Origin: Arthrobacter jinronghuae
Lineage (GTDB): Bacteria > Actinomycetota > Actinomycetes > Actinomycetales > Micrococcaceae
Assembly: GCF_025244825.1 (NCBI RefSeq)
Contig: NZ_CP104263.1
Location: forward strand, 62,001 to 126,000
Length of the DNA stretch: 64,000 nucleotides
Direction: 5' to 3'
The notes beneath the pieces are model-generated. The model was given only the letters and a program-made list of their open reading frames with translations, was not told the origin of the DNA and made no database searches. The position numbers were made by a program, and so were the translations under genes. This document shows positions 9,244 through 19,624 of the stretch, in pieces (position 1 is the first letter of the stretch; each line of letters starts with the position of its first letter).

Positions 9244-10875
9244 CTAGGAAATCACGCCGTCCACGATGGCTTTGGCCTCGGCCTGGACCTGGTGCAGGTG
9301 TTCCTCGCCCTTGAAGGACTCAGCGTAGATCTTGTAAACGTCTTCAGTGCCCGAGGGGCGCGCGGCGAACCACGCGTTTTCCGTCGTCACCTTCAGGCCG
9401 CCGATGGGCGCTCCGTTGCCCGGTTCCTCGGTCAGGCGCGCAGTGATCTCCTCGCCTGCCAGGGTGGTGGCAGTAACGTCCGACGGCGAGAGCTTGGCCA
9501 GCGCAGCCTTCTGCTCGCGGGTGGCGGGTGCGTCCACGCGTGCATATTCCGGATCGCCGAACTGATTGGTCAGTTCGCGGTACCGCTGGGACGGGGTCTT
9601 GCCGGTGACGGCCGTCATTTCAGAGGCCAGCAGCGCCAGCAGGATGCCGTCCTTGTCAGTGCTCCAGGGGCGGCCGTCGAGCCGGAGGAAGGATGCGCCG
9701 GCTGATTCCTCGCCGCCGAACGCGGTTTCGCCCGAGAGCAGACCCGGCACGAACCACTTGAAGCCCACCGGTACCTCCATGAGGACCCGCCCCAGATCCG
9801 CCGTGACGCGGTCGATCATGGAGGAGGAGACAAGGGTCTTGCCCACCATTGCGTCAGCGCTCCAGCCGGAGCGGTTGCGGTACAGGTAGTCAATGGCGGT
9901 CGCCAGGTAGTGGTTCGGGTTCATCAGTCCCGCATCCGGCGTGACAATGCCGTGCCGGTCGGCGTCGGCGTCGTTGCCGGTGGCAATGTCGTAGTCCCCG
10001 GCCCGGGAAATCAGCGATGCCATGGCGTACGGCGAGGAGCAGTCCATGCGGATCTTCTCGTCCCAGTCCAGCGTCATGAAGGCCCACTGCGGGTCCACGT
10101 TGGGATTGACCACGGTCAGGTTCAGTGAGTGCCGTTCCGCGATCGCGCCCCAGTAGTCCACGGAGGCGCCGCCGAGGGGGTCGGCGCCGATGTGGAGCCC
10201 GGCGCTGCGGATGGCATCCAGGTCCAGCACCGCGGGCAGGTCTTCCACGTAGTGTGCCAGGAAGTCATAGGTGCCCACCGAATCGGCCAGGCGTGCCTCG
10301 CCCAGCGGAATGCGCCGGACCCCGTCCAGGCCGTTCTCCAACAGCTGGTTGGCGCGGTCGGCAATCCAGTTGGTGATGTCCGATCCGGCGGGTCCGCCCG
10401 TGGGCGGGTTGTACTTGAAGCCGCCGTCTGCCGGGGGATTGTGCGAAGGGGTGACCACAATGCCGTCAGCCTGTTCCGTGCGCGTGGAATTGTGCACCAG
10501 AATGGCATGGCTCACGGCCGGGGTGGGGGTGAACCCGTTGCGTGCATCAATGAGCACATTCACGCCGTTGGCGGCCAGGACCTCCAGCGCGGTGTTCTGT
10601 GCCGGTTCGGACAGCGCATGCGTGTCCTTGCCCATGAACAGCGGTCCGGTGATTCCCGCAGACGTGCGGTATTCAACGATGGCCTGGGTGATCGCGGCGA
10701 TGTGCTGCTCATTGAACGCCCCGTTGAGGGAGGATCCCCGGTGCCCGGAGGTGCCGAACACTACTCGCTGGGCGACATTGGAAGGATCCGGTACGACGTC
10801 GTAATAGGCGTCCAGAAGGGCAGTGAGATCTACAAGGTCGGAAGGTTCGGCACGCTGGCCGGCACGATTAGACAT
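9244..10875 (-). CDS. pgm: phosphoglucomutase (alpha-D-glucose-1,6-bisphosphate-dependent)
   Basis: A 543-residue alpha-D-phosphohexomutase interconverting glucose 1-phosphate and glucose 6-phosphate for glycogen/trehalose and cell-wall sugar synthesis. Visible motifs are the N-terminal [11 protein letters not shown], the phosphoserine loop [11 protein letters not shown], the Mg-binding loop NDADADRHG and the C-terminal phosphate-binding [11 protein letters not shown] chose the ATG at 10875, giving the common [17 protein letters not shown] opening. An ATG four codons upstream at 10887 is possible, and AGGGG lies very close to the chosen start. Monocistronic, ending at the shared terminator. 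Confidence 0.93.
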   Translation of the reverse strand: MSNRAGQRAEPSDLVDLTALLDAYYDVVPDPSNVAQRVVFGTSGHRGSSLNGAFNEQHIAAITQAIVEYRTSAGITGPLFMGKDTHALSEPAQNTALEVLAANGVNVLIDARNGFTPTPAVSHAILVHNSTRTEQADGIVVTPSHNPPADGGFKYNPPTGGPAGSDITNWIADRANQLLENGLDGVRRIPLGEARLADSVGTYDFLAHYVEDLPAVLDLDAIRSAGLHIGADPLGGASVDYWGAIAERHSLNLTVVNPNVDPQWAFMTLDWDEKIRMDCSSPYAMASLISRAGDYDIATGNDADADRHGIVTPDAGLMNPNHYLATAIDYLYRNRSGWSADAMVGKTLVSSSMIDRVTADLGRVLMEVPVGFKWFVPGLLSGETAFGGEESAGASFLRLDGRPWSTDKDGILLALLASEMTAVTGKTPSQRYRELTNQFGDPEYARVDAPATREQKAALAKLSPSDVTATTLAGEEITARLTEEPGNGAPIGGLKVTTENAWFAARPSGTEDVYKIYAESFKGEEHLHQVQAEAKAIVDGVIS

Positions 10876-10931
10876 ACCCCTAAGCATGCCAAAGAAACGG
10901 CGCCGGCGGCAGACGCACGCCTGCCCGCCGG

Positions 10932-11135
10932 TCAGCCCTTCTTTTCCTTGAAGTTCCCGTTGTCAGAGTTCAGGCCCTGCGCGAGGCTTGAGTGCACCTC
11001 GGTCCGCGGGTCGGAGTGGTCCTGGCTGCCGCTTCCGTCAGGGACTTCCTTCGAGGTCGACATCAGGTTCTCCACGGCGTTCTCGATCGGGTTCGTGGAT
11101 TCCGTCTTGGGATCCTTCGCATTCTTGTCAGCCAC
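10932..11135 (-). CDS. small hydrophilic protein of unknown function
   Basis: A 67-residue very hydrophilic protein, rich in Lys, Asn, Ser and Asp, with no Cys and no hydrophobic segment. It is probably intrinsically disordered. The start is GTG at 11135 with a strong GAGGAGG six bases upstream, which is the main reason to believe it is translated. It stands alone between pgm and the methionine synthase-like gene. I do not recognise a family; it resembles small stress-associated proteins of Micrococcaceae only in general composition. Confidence 0.65.
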   Translation of the reverse strand: MADKNAKDPKTESTNPIENAVENLMSTSKEVPDGSGSQDHSDPRTEVHSSLAQGLNSDNGNFKEKKG

Positions 11136-11206
11136 GATGGCCTCCTCTGCGTTTAGTTACACCGTAAGTACCCTTACGATGCCACTCTATCCACCTGTTC
11201 CCTGGC

Positions 11207-12412
11207 CTACCAGAGCCGGCTGCTGGCCAGCCGGGCGCCTTCTCCCAGGGTCTCCAGCTTCGCCGCCGCGATCTGCGGGTGCACCCGGCCGCCCAGCCCG
11301 CAGTCGGTGGACGCAATAACGTTTTCCCGCCCCACCAGTCGGGCAAAGCGCTCGATCCGGTCCGCCACCAGTTCCGGATGTTCCACCACGTTGGTGGCGT
11401 GGGAGACCACGCCGGGAATGAGAACCTTCCCGTCCGGCAGCTTGGTATCTTCCCAGACCCGCCACTCGTGCTCATGCCGCACGTTGCCTGCCTCGAAGCT
11501 GTAGCCCCCGGCGTTAATCTGCAGCAGGGTGTCCACCAGGTGGCGGAACTCGATGTCCGTAGTGTGCGGCCCGTGCCAGGAACCCCAGCACAGGTGGAAG
11601 CGGATCTGTTCCTCAGGCAGCCCGCGCAGGGCGTAGTTCAGGGCCTCGACGCGGATCTGCGTGAACTTGAGGTAGTCGGCCACCGAAGGTTCGGGGTTGA
11701 TCTGGTCCCAGTTCTCCGCAATGGACGGATCATCGATCTGGACGATCAGCCCGGCGTCCACGATGGCAAGATATTCCTCCCGCATGGCATCCGCGCAGGC
11801 GTAGATGAACTCCTCCTCCGTGGCGTAGTACTCGTTGGCAATCCGCGAACAGGAACCGGGGGAGAGCGAGGCGAGGAAACCTTCGGACAAACCTGCCGCG
11901 GCCAACCCGGACTTGAGGTTGGCAATGTCGCTGGCCACGGCGTCGTACCCGGTGTACTCCACCGGACCCGTGACCTTGGGGAAGACCTTCTGCGCCCCGG
12001 TGGTGATACCGGAGGTCGGGTCGGTGTAGGCATCGGAGAAGCGCTGACGGTCCCGGCGGTCACCGAAACTGGTGAGGACAACATTGCCCGGCTCCGAGCG
12101 GTGCGGTTCCATGTCCCAGATCCCGGTCTCGGCAACACTCAGGCCGCCAAGCCGCGCGAACGAATAGGACCACCAGGCCCCGTAGTCGACGTTCGCGGAC
12201 ATCGCATGCCCGTATTCGCCGTCGTTCGGGATATCGATGCCTGCCTGGCGCTGGCGCCGCACCAGGTCAGCGACGGCAGCCTGCAGCAGTTCCGCGTAGC
12301 CCCCGGTATCCGCGGGGTCGGTTTCACGGGCCGCGTTCGCGGCGATCAGTTCAGGGGTCCGGGGGAGGGAACCGGCGTGGGTGGTCAAAATGCGGTCAGT
12401 GCTTTTGCGCAT
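11207..12412 (-). CDS. cobalamin-independent methionine synthase-like methyltransferase
   Basis: A 401-residue protein of the MetE C-terminal (UROD/MetE-like) TIM-barrel family. It opens with the typical ILTTHAGSLPRTPEL and contains the zinc-ligand regions HLCWGSWHGPHTTDIEF and the C-terminal ASTDCGLGGRVHP. Full MetE is about 750 residues; this is the single-barrel version seen in actinobacteria and archaea, annotated as methionine synthase II or epoxyalkane:CoM transferase-like. It probably moves a methyl or alkyl group to a thiol such as homocysteine; the donor is uncertain. AAAGGA lies eight bases before the ATG at 12412. The long structured leader (see 12425) supports control by a methionine-cycle metabolite. 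Confidence 0.8.
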   Translation of the reverse strand: MRKSTDRILTTHAGSLPRTPELIAANAARETDPADTGGYAELLQAAVADLVRRQRQAGIDIPNDGEYGHAMSANVDYGAWWSYSFARLGGLSVAETGIWDMEPHRSEPGNVVLTSFGDRRDRQRFSDAYTDPTSGITTGAQKVFPKVTGPVEYTGYDAVASDIANLKSGLAAAGLSEGFLASLSPGSCSRIANEYYATEEEFIYACADAMREEYLAIVDAGLIVQIDDPSIAENWDQINPEPSVADYLKFTQIRVEALNYALRGLPEEQIRFHLCWGSWHGPHTTDIEFRHLVDTLLQINAGGYSFEAGNVRHEHEWRVWEDTKLPDGKVLIPGVVSHATNVVEHPELVADRIERFARLVGRENVIASTDCGLGGRVHPQIAAAKLETLGEGARLASSRLW

Positions 12413-12424
12413 GGCAGTGATCCT

Positions 12425-12575
12425 TTAGGAATCGGTGCTCTTGCCCGCACCGGATGCCCAAGAGGCGGTGCAGGCCGCTTCGTCATCCGAACCACCCGCG
12501 AAGCATGGGGTTGGTGCACGGCCAAGTCGGAGCTTGGCGGCCGTGTCTCCTGAAGCTGGCACCCATCCTAGCCAT
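12425..12575 (-). promoter_or_regulatory. structured 5' leader, candidate SAM-clan (SAM-IV-like) riboswitch
   Basis: On the minus-strand transcript, GCUUC (12556-12552) can pair with GAAGC (12481-12477), closing a domain of about 80 nt. Inside it are a hairpin with GCCAAG/CUUGGC and outer CACG/CGUG pairs (12545-12517), the segment GCACCAACCCC, a third helix ACC..CCC/GGG.GGU, and GGAUGA just before the closing strand. This order resembles SAM-I/SAM-IV aptamers (P2, GCAACC, P3, GAUGA, P1). Two mutually exclusive helices, GCACCG/CGGUGC and CUCUUG/CAAGAG, lie between the domain and the ribosome site. It precedes a methionine-synthase-like gene. This is hand folding; the class assignment is uncertain. 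Confidence 0.45.
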
Positions 12576-12609
12576 GCCGGCGGGGCGCCGCCAAGCAAAT
12601 GACGCAACA

Positions 12610-12652
12610 TAAAAAGGACGGCGGCACCGGAGAGTTCCGGTGCCGCCGTCCT
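12610..12652 (-). terminator. Rho-independent terminator of the POT transporter gene
   Basis: 16-bp perfect stem (12615-12630 with 12637-12652, loop of six) followed on the minus strand by a run of five T (12614-12610), 26 bp after the transporter stop codon. Confidence 0.93.
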
Positions 12653-12677
12653 GGTTGAAGCGCTTGGTGCCCGCCTG

Positions 12678-14147
<1,470 letters not shown>

Positions 14148-14350
14148 GAGTTTAATATTCCCACCCTCGGCAGGTGGTCAAGCAGCCAAATCCGAAAGAA
14201 TCCGCCGGAGACAAGGAAGGTTGCCATCCCTGAGTGCCTAAGATCACAGGCAAAACGGATGCTTTTGCCCGCATTACATGCTTGTGGGCCTGCATGACGG
14301 AACGATTTGCGCGACCGGTCCGGAATTCCCTAAGCAGGCAGGGGGTTGGC
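14148..14350. promoter_or_regulatory. divergent intergenic region with a 7-bp inverted repeat
   Basis: 203 bp between the divergent POT and LLM genes. It contains GGCAAAA(7)TTTTGCC at 14249-14269, a possible operator or small hairpin. I see no coding region here. Confidence 0.35.
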
Positions 14351-15343
14351 ATGGGTATGCCAAGCCTCAGTGTTCCCGTCTCAATCCTTGACCGCGCAAA
14401 CTCCCGCGAAGGATTTCCCGAGTCGGATGCGCTTAGTGCCGTGCTTGAACGTGCCGAATCCGCAGACCGGCTGGGGTACCGGCGCTTTTGGGTTGCCGAG
14501 CACCACGCCGTGGCCGGGATCGCCGGCTCGGCGCCCGCCGTCCTGATGGCCGCGCTGGCGGCACGCACCCGCAGCATCCGGATCGGCTCCGGCGGTGTGA
14601 TGCTCCCGAACCACCAGCCGCTGGTCGTAGCCGAGCAGGCAGCGACGCTGCAGGCCCTGTATCCCGGCCGGATCGATCTTGGCCTGGGCCGTTCCCTCGG
14701 GTTCACTCCGGCGGTGCGGACGGCACTGCGGGCGGGGCCGGCCGAGGCAGGGGAATTTGAAGCGCAGCTGGCGGAACTGCTCACCTATCTCGACGGCACT
14801 GCGCCGATCACCGCCCGCCCGCAGGACAACGGCCGAACGCCGGTGTTTGTGCTTGCCACCGGAGCAGGAGTGGAAATAGCAGCCCGGGCGGGTCTGGGCG
14901 TTGTCCTCGGCGGCCCGGCGCTGTTCCGGCAGAACAGCGCCGGGCAGACAGGTGCACTCGAACGCTACCGCTCGGCCTTCCGCCCCTCGGACCGTTTTCC
15001 CCGGCCCTACGTGCTTGCGGCGGTCAACGTCGCTGCGGCCGGCACCGAGGAAGGGGCAAGGGAACTGCTGCTGCCCGAGGCGCATGCCCTGGCCGATTCC
15101 CGGACCAAGGGGGTGTTTCCCGCCCTGTCAGCAGCGGAAAGCGCCGCCGAACTGTCCGGACGGCGGCAGGACCTGGTCCGCACTACCCTCGAGACCTCCG
15201 TCTACGGCACGGTGGAACAAGTGCACGGCAGGCTCGAGGACCTGGTGGCTTCCTCCGGTGCGGACGAGCTGCTCGTGACCGGCGGTGCCTTCGATGCCGA
15301 GGGGCAGCGGGAATCCGACCGGCTGCTGGCCGGCCTCTTCTAG
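14351..15343 (+). CDS. LLM-class flavin-dependent oxidoreductase
   Basis: A 330-residue luciferase-like TIM barrel. It belongs to the subgroup opening with LSVPVSILDRA and carries FWVAEHH, the SAPAVLMAALAART helix, GSGGVMLPNHQPLVVAEQ and LGLGRSLGFTPAV. These proteins use reduced FMN, or sometimes F420, to mono-oxygenate or reduce varied substrates; the substrate here is unknown. I chose the ATG at 14351 because GGGGG lies five bases upstream and the conserved LSVP strand follows directly; the upstream extension to 14234 is not conserved-looking. It is convergent with the amidase gene, one base apart. Confidence 0.88.
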   Translation: MGMPSLSVPVSILDRANSREGFPESDALSAVLERAESADRLGYRRFWVAEHHAVAGIAGSAPAVLMAALAARTRSIRIGSGGVMLPNHQPLVVAEQAATLQALYPGRIDLGLGRSLGFTPAVRTALRAGPAEAGEFEAQLAELLTYLDGTAPITARPQDNGRTPVFVLATGAGVEIAARAGLGVVLGGPALFRQNSAGQTGALERYRSAFRPSDRFPRPYVLAAVNVAAAGTEEGARELLLPEAHALADSRTKGVFPALSAAESAAELSGRRQDLVRTTLETSVYGTVEQVHGRLEDLVASSGADELLVTGGAFDAEGQRESDRLLAGLF

Positions 15344-15344
15344 G

Positions 15345-16745
15345 TCAGTACCCCAGCTGGGCTGCCACGGACAGCAGATCCGCCTCGGCGCCGGGCCGCC
15401 CGATCAGCTGGACACCCATCGGCAGGCCGGCCGCGGTATCCAGCACCGGAAGGGTAATCGCGGGAAGCCCGCAGACATTGACCATGGACGTGAACGGCGA
15501 GTACCGGCACTGCCGGGCATAATCCTCGTCCGCCCGGTCACCAGCGCCGGCGTCGTCGCTGGTGTACCAGCCGAGGGGGCGCGGCGTCATAGCCAGGGTG
15601 GGCGTCAGGATCATGTCGTAGCCGCTGTACTGCCGGATGGTCTCGGCCTCAAAGGAACGGAGGACGTCGACGGCGCCCACCAGGTCCGCGGCACTGCGCC
15701 GTAGAGCGCGCTGACGCATGACGGCGGCAAGATCGGTCAGCCGTTCTTCCCCGCCCGGTGCCAAGGGGGCGGTGGCCAGACCGGCCGTCCACACCACCTG
15801 GAAGGCGTCCGGATACCGTTCGTCATAAACCACGTCCGCGTCCAGCAGATCGTGGCCGGCGCCGGTCAGGGCCGCGATACCGGTTTCGAGCGCCTGCAGT
15901 GCCTCGGGATCAAGCCGGATCTCCAACCTGGATTCGAAGGGTGAACGGGTGCTGACGCCGATCCGGAACCTGCCCTCGGCCCGCAGCGCAGCCGCAAGGA
16001 ACGTTCCGGTGACGGGAGCAGCACTGGTGGCACGGTAATGGGGTTCGGCGACCATCGCGTCCAGCAGCAGTGCCGCATCCGCTGCGTTCCGGGCCAGCGG
16101 GCCGGCCACCACGAACTGGCCCAGGTCCTGCTGTCCCGAGCCGGCCGGGATCCTTCCGCGGTTGGGCTTCAGGCCAACCAGGCCGGTAGCCGCCGCAGGG
16201 ATGCGTACCGAGCCGCCGCCGTCGGTACCCGGAGCAAAGGGGATCAGCCCGGCGGCGACTGCTGCTGCGCTGCCGCCGGAGGATCCCCCGGGGCTGAGCC
16301 GCGGATCGCGCGGGTTCCGCGCCGGCGGGCCGACCCGGTTTTCGCTGTAACTGCTGAGTCCGAATTCGGGTACCTGCGTCTTGCCGAGGCTGATCGCACC
16401 GGCCCGGCGCAGGACGGCAGGCAGGGGCGCATCCTCCCTGGCTGTCCACGGGTCCAGGGCCGCGCTGCCCATGGTGGTGCGCACGCCCGCCACGTCGGTG
16501 AGGTCCTTGTGCGCCAACGGCATTCCGTGCAGCTGTCCCAGCTCTCCGCCCCGGGCGCGGTGTGCGTCCGCAGCCCTCGCCTCGGCGACGGCGAGTTCCG
16601 GCGTCGGCGTGAGGAAGGCCCCCAAAGTCGGGTTGAGCTCCTCGATGCGCCGCAGATAGTGGTCGGTGGCTTCCTCCGCGCCGAGCCCGCCGGAGGCCAG
16701 GGCGTCCCGGAGTTCGACGGCGGTCATCTCGTGGAGAGCGGGCAT
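15345..16745 (-). CDS. amidase signature family hydrolase
   Basis: A 466-residue amidase-signature enzyme. The Ser-cisSer-Lys triad is visible: Lys in LAHKDL, cis-Ser in SPGGSSGGSAAAVAAG, and the Ser nucleophile in DGGGSVRIPA. It hydrolyses an amide to acid plus ammonia. A GatA role is unlikely because gatB/gatC are absent and the sequence is nearer to stand-alone amidases. AAAGG lies upstream of the ATG at 16745. Substrate unknown. Confidence 0.88.
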   Translation of the reverse strand: MPALHEMTAVELRDALASGGLGAEEATDHYLRRIEELNPTLGAFLTPTPELAVAEARAADAHRARGGELGQLHGMPLAHKDLTDVAGVRTTMGSAALDPWTAREDAPLPAVLRRAGAISLGKTQVPEFGLSSYSENRVGPPARNPRDPRLSPGGSSGGSAAAVAAGLIPFAPGTDGGGSVRIPAAATGLVGLKPNRGRIPAGSGQQDLGQFVVAGPLARNAADAALLLDAMVAEPHYRATSAAPVTGTFLAAALRAEGRFRIGVSTRSPFESRLEIRLDPEALQALETGIAALTGAGHDLLDADVVYDERYPDAFQVVWTAGLATAPLAPGGEERLTDLAAVMRQRALRRSAADLVGAVDVLRSFEAETIRQYSGYDMILTPTLAMTPRPLGWYTSDDAGAGDRADEDYARQCRYSPFTSMVNVCGLPAITLPVLDTAAGLPMGVQLIGRPGAEADLLSVAAQLGY

Positions 16746-16896
16746 CGCGTGCCTTTCGGTGCGGGCGGCGTCCGGGCGTTTATTCTCTCGGACCGCGTCC
16801 CACTATAGGCTGGACAAAACGGCACCGTACGGCGGGCCCGGGCGCGCCCGGAAGCGTGGTGCGGAGCTTTCAACCCGTAGGACAGTGAGGGCAGCA

Positions 16897-17223
16897 ATGA
16901 GTGAGATGCAGAGTGTAACCGTAGACACCATTCCCGAGGGCGCGAAGATCCTCGACGTGCGGGAAGACTACGAATGGGAGGCCGGCCATGTTGACGGCGC
17001 CCTCCACATTCCGCTTGACCGGCTGCCCGAGGCCCTTGATGATCTGGACCCGGACCAGGACCTTGCCGTCATCTGCCGCACCGGCGGCCGAAGCGCCCGG
17101 GCCACGCAGTGGCTGGAAGCCAACGGCTACTCGGCCGTCAACGTTAACGGCGGGATGGGTGCCTGGCTTGAGGCGGGGAAGCCCATGGTTTCCGACAACG
17201 GGCAGGAACCGACCGTTAAATGA
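16897..17223 (+). CDS. rhodanese-like sulfurtransferase
   Basis: A 108-residue single rhodanese domain with LDVREDYEWEAGHVDGALHIPL and active-site loop CRTGGR (Cys persulfide site). It would carry sulfane sulfur in the cytoplasm. GAGGG lies six bases before the ATG at 16897; the longer open frame upstream is not coding-like. Its stop overlaps the pheA start (ATGA), so the two are translationally coupled, although no functional link is evident. Confidence 0.9.
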   Translation: MSEMQSVTVDTIPEGAKILDVREDYEWEAGHVDGALHIPLDRLPEALDDLDPDQDLAVICRTGGRSARATQWLEANGYSAVNVNGGMGAWLEAGKPMVSDNGQEPTVK

Positions 17224-18200
17224 CGCATGCCGCCGACACCCAGGCCGCTCCGCACCACCGCGGCCCGCTGGGGGAAACCGTAGTTTACGCCTACCTGGGT
17301 CCGGAGGGCACCTTCACGGAGGCTGCTCTGCTGACCATCCCGGGTGCACAGGACGCCGTCCGCATTCCGGCGCCCAGCGTGAACTCCGCACTGGAAATGG
17401 TGCGCTCCGGGCAGGCCACGGCTGCCGTGGTGCCGATTGAAAACTCGGTGGAGGGCGGCGTCAGCGCCACCCTCGATGCGCTTTCCGCCGGTGCCTCGCT
17501 GCGGATCATGAGGGAAATCCTGGTCCCCATCACGTTTGTCCTGGCGGCGCGTCCGGGGGTGGCCCTGGCGGATATCCGTACAGTTTCCACCCATACCCAT
17601 GCCTGGGCACAGTGCCGGGAATGGGCCGCAGGAAATATTCCCGAGGCGGAATATTTGCCTGCCTCCTCAACTGCGGCGGCAGCAGTGGAACTCAGCGAGC
17701 CGGATCCGTCCTTCGACGCCGCGATCTGCGCACCGCTGGTGGCGCAGCGGCTCGGGCTGGAAGTTCTGCGCGAGGACATCGGCGATGTGCGCGATGCCGT
17801 GACCAGGTTCGTGATGATCAGCCTGCCCGGCCTGCTTCCCGAACCGACCGGTTCCGACAAGACCACCCTGGTGGTTCCCCTGCCGGAGGACCACCCCGGC
17901 GCCCTGATGGAAATCCTGGACCAGTTTTCCACCCGCGGGGTGAACCTGAGCCGGATCGAGTCCCGTCCCACGGGTATGTTCCTTGGTGATTACTTCTTCA
18001 GCATCGACGCTGACGGCCACATTGCGGATGCCCGGATGGCGGATGCATTGAAGGGCCTGCACCGGATCAGCCCGGAACTGCGTTTCCTGGGCTCATATCC
18101 GCGCGCGGACCACCGCGAGTCGGAGATACCCCGGCACACCAGTGACGAGGCTTTTCGGGCCGCTGATATTTGGTTCGAGTCCCTGCTGAACGGATACTAG
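17220..18200 (+). CDS. pheA: prephenate dehydratase
   Basis: A 326-residue monofunctional prephenate dehydratase that makes phenylpyruvate in phenylalanine biosynthesis. The PDT domain opens with YLGPEGTFTEAAL, contains VVPIENSVEGGV, and ends with the catalytic Thr-Arg-Phe motif in AVTRFVMI. A C-terminal ACT domain (GALMEILDQFSTRGVNLSRIESRP) gives feedback control by phenylalanine. No chorismate mutase domain is fused, unlike enterobacterial PheA. It overlaps the rhodanese gene by four bases. No attenuator-like leader peptide is seen. Confidence 0.94.
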   Translation: MTHAADTQAAPHHRGPLGETVVYAYLGPEGTFTEAALLTIPGAQDAVRIPAPSVNSALEMVRSGQATAAVVPIENSVEGGVSATLDALSAGASLRIMREILVPITFVLAARPGVALADIRTVSTHTHAWAQCREWAAGNIPEAEYLPASSTAAAAVELSEPDPSFDAAICAPLVAQRLGLEVLREDIGDVRDAVTRFVMISLPGLLPEPTGSDKTTLVVPLPEDHPGALMEILDQFSTRGVNLSRIESRPTGMFLGDYFFSIDADGHIADARMADALKGLHRISPELRFLGSYPRADHRESEIPRHTSDEAFRAADIWFESLLNGY

Positions 18201-18250
18201 GGCTGGAACCTGCGGCCGAACCGGTCCGCAGCGGGTGAAAGGGACGCATC

Positions 18251-19225
18251 ATGGGCCGTCTGCGGCGAAGCAACTGCGAACATCCCGGTTACTCCCGCCG
18301 CCGCTGGGGCAAGGGGTTCAGTTACCGGGACGTCCGCGGCAACGTCATCACCGACCGGACGGTCGTGGCCCGGATCCGTTCGCTGGCCATTCCGCCGGCC
18401 TGGACGGATGTCTGGATCAGCCCGTACCCCAACGGCCACATCCAGGCGACGGGAACCGACGCCGCCGGACGTAAGCAGTACATGTACCACCCGCAGTGGC
18501 GTGAGATGAAGGACCGGGAGAAATTCGACCGCGCCCTCGCCTTCGCCCAGTCCCTTCCGGCGGCCCGCCGCCTGATCACCAAGCATCTGCGCGCCGAGGG
18601 CTGCGGTTCGGAACGTGCCCTGGCGGCAGCCCTGCGGATTGTCGACGCCGGCGCGCTGCGCGTGGGCGGCACCCGCTATGCGGAGGCCAACGGTTCCTAC
18701 GGCACCACCACCCTGCGGATCGAGCATGTGCGGCTGGACGGAACGGAAGTGCGCTTCGACTTCCCCGGCAAGAGCGGGCAGGAATGGCACACCTCCATCA
18801 AGGATGCCGACCTCGCGGCCGCCCTCGAACCGATGCTCCGCCGCCCGGATGCGGACACGGCGCTGGCCTACCTCGGGGCTGACGGTGCCTGGCACAGTGT
18901 CGATGCGGCCCAGCTGAACGCCTTCCTGAAGGAAGTCACGGGCGGAGAATTCAGTGCCAAGGACTTCCGCACCTGGCAGGCCACGGTGGTGGCGGCCATG
19001 TCCCTGGCCCGGATGGCGCCGGCAGCCGCCACCAATCGGGTGAAGCAGAAGGCCGTGGCGGCCACCGCACGCGACGTGGCGGAGCACTTGGGCAACACCC
19101 CGGCGATCGCCCGCAAGTCCTACATCGACCCCCGCGTGGTGGACCGTTTCTTCGACGACCAGGTCATCCCCGTGACGGGGTTCTCCGCTTCGGAGACCGC
19201 AACCCGGATGATGCTCGAGGATTAA
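18251..19225 (+). CDS. DNA topoisomerase IB (poxvirus-like)
   Basis: A 324-residue bacterial type IB topoisomerase, which relaxes supercoils through a 3'-phosphotyrosyl intermediate. Visible features are the N-terminal GFSYRDVRGNVITD, the catalytic region LRVGGTRYAEANGSYGTTTL, and the active tyrosine in RKSYIDPRV near the C-terminus. AAAGGGA lies about eight bases before the ATG at 18251. It stands alone after pheA. This enzyme is common in soil actinobacteria and not essential. Confidence 0.92.
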   Translation: MGRLRRSNCEHPGYSRRRWGKGFSYRDVRGNVITDRTVVARIRSLAIPPAWTDVWISPYPNGHIQATGTDAAGRKQYMYHPQWREMKDREKFDRALAFAQSLPAARRLITKHLRAEGCGSERALAAALRIVDAGALRVGGTRYAEANGSYGTTTLRIEHVRLDGTEVRFDFPGKSGQEWHTSIKDADLAAALEPMLRRPDADTALAYLGADGAWHSVDAAQLNAFLKEVTGGEFSAKDFRTWQATVVAAMSLARMAPAAATNRVKQKAVAATARDVAEHLGNTPAIARKSYIDPRVVDRFFDDQVIPVTGFSASETATRMMLED

Positions 19226-19320
19226 CCGGGTTTCCGCAGGCACCGGCGATAAGTATGCTGATGGAAGGCGCGCGCAGTATTGGCGCACTGGACAACCACC
19301 CCAAGAAGGAAGGTGCCGGC

Positions 19321-19578
19321 ATGAGCGAGTACCCCAACGAACAAGAGCAGCTCAAGGACCCGAAGCCCAGCGGTGTTTCCACCAATGACGATAACTACCG
19401 CGGCGATGTCGGCGACCAGGGCAACGACATCCGCTTTGCCGAGGAAGAGGCGCTGATCCGCGAGCAGGCCTCCCCCAGCGAGGACGAAGGCAAGTACACC
19501 GCCGCAGACGGCGCCAAGACGGATAAGGACCGCGAAGGCGGTTACACCGACTCCGAGGGCACCCAGGACGGCAAGTAA
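19321..19578 (+). CDS. small acidic hydrophilic protein of unknown function
   Basis: An 85-residue protein, very rich in Asp, Glu, Gly and Lys, without hydrophobic segments or Cys, and probably disordered. The start at 19321 has GGAAGG nine bases upstream; an upstream ATG at 19255 would add an unlikely N-terminus. It ends just before a strong terminator. No family recognised. Composition resembles other stress-associated hydrophilic proteins such as the one at 10932. Confidence 0.7.
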   Translation: MSEYPNEQEQLKDPKPSGVSTNDDNYRGDVGDQGNDIRFAEEEALIREQASPSEDEGKYTAADGAKTDKDREGGYTDSEGTQDGK

Positions 19579-19590
19579 CGCCTTCCTGCG

Positions 19591-19624
19591 AAACGGCGCT
19601 GCACCCACCGGTGCGGCGCCGTTT
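19591..19624. terminator. bidirectional terminator hairpin
   Basis: 15-bp stem with one G-T wobble (19591-19605 with 19610-19624, loop CACC), AAA at the left and TTT at the right, between convergent genes. It touches the stop of the lipid kinase gene. Confidence 0.88.

Noticed and set aside
14249..14269. GGCAAAA/TTTTGCC hairpin as a terminator
   Set aside because: It lies between divergent genes, where no transcript needs to end; kept only as a possible operator.
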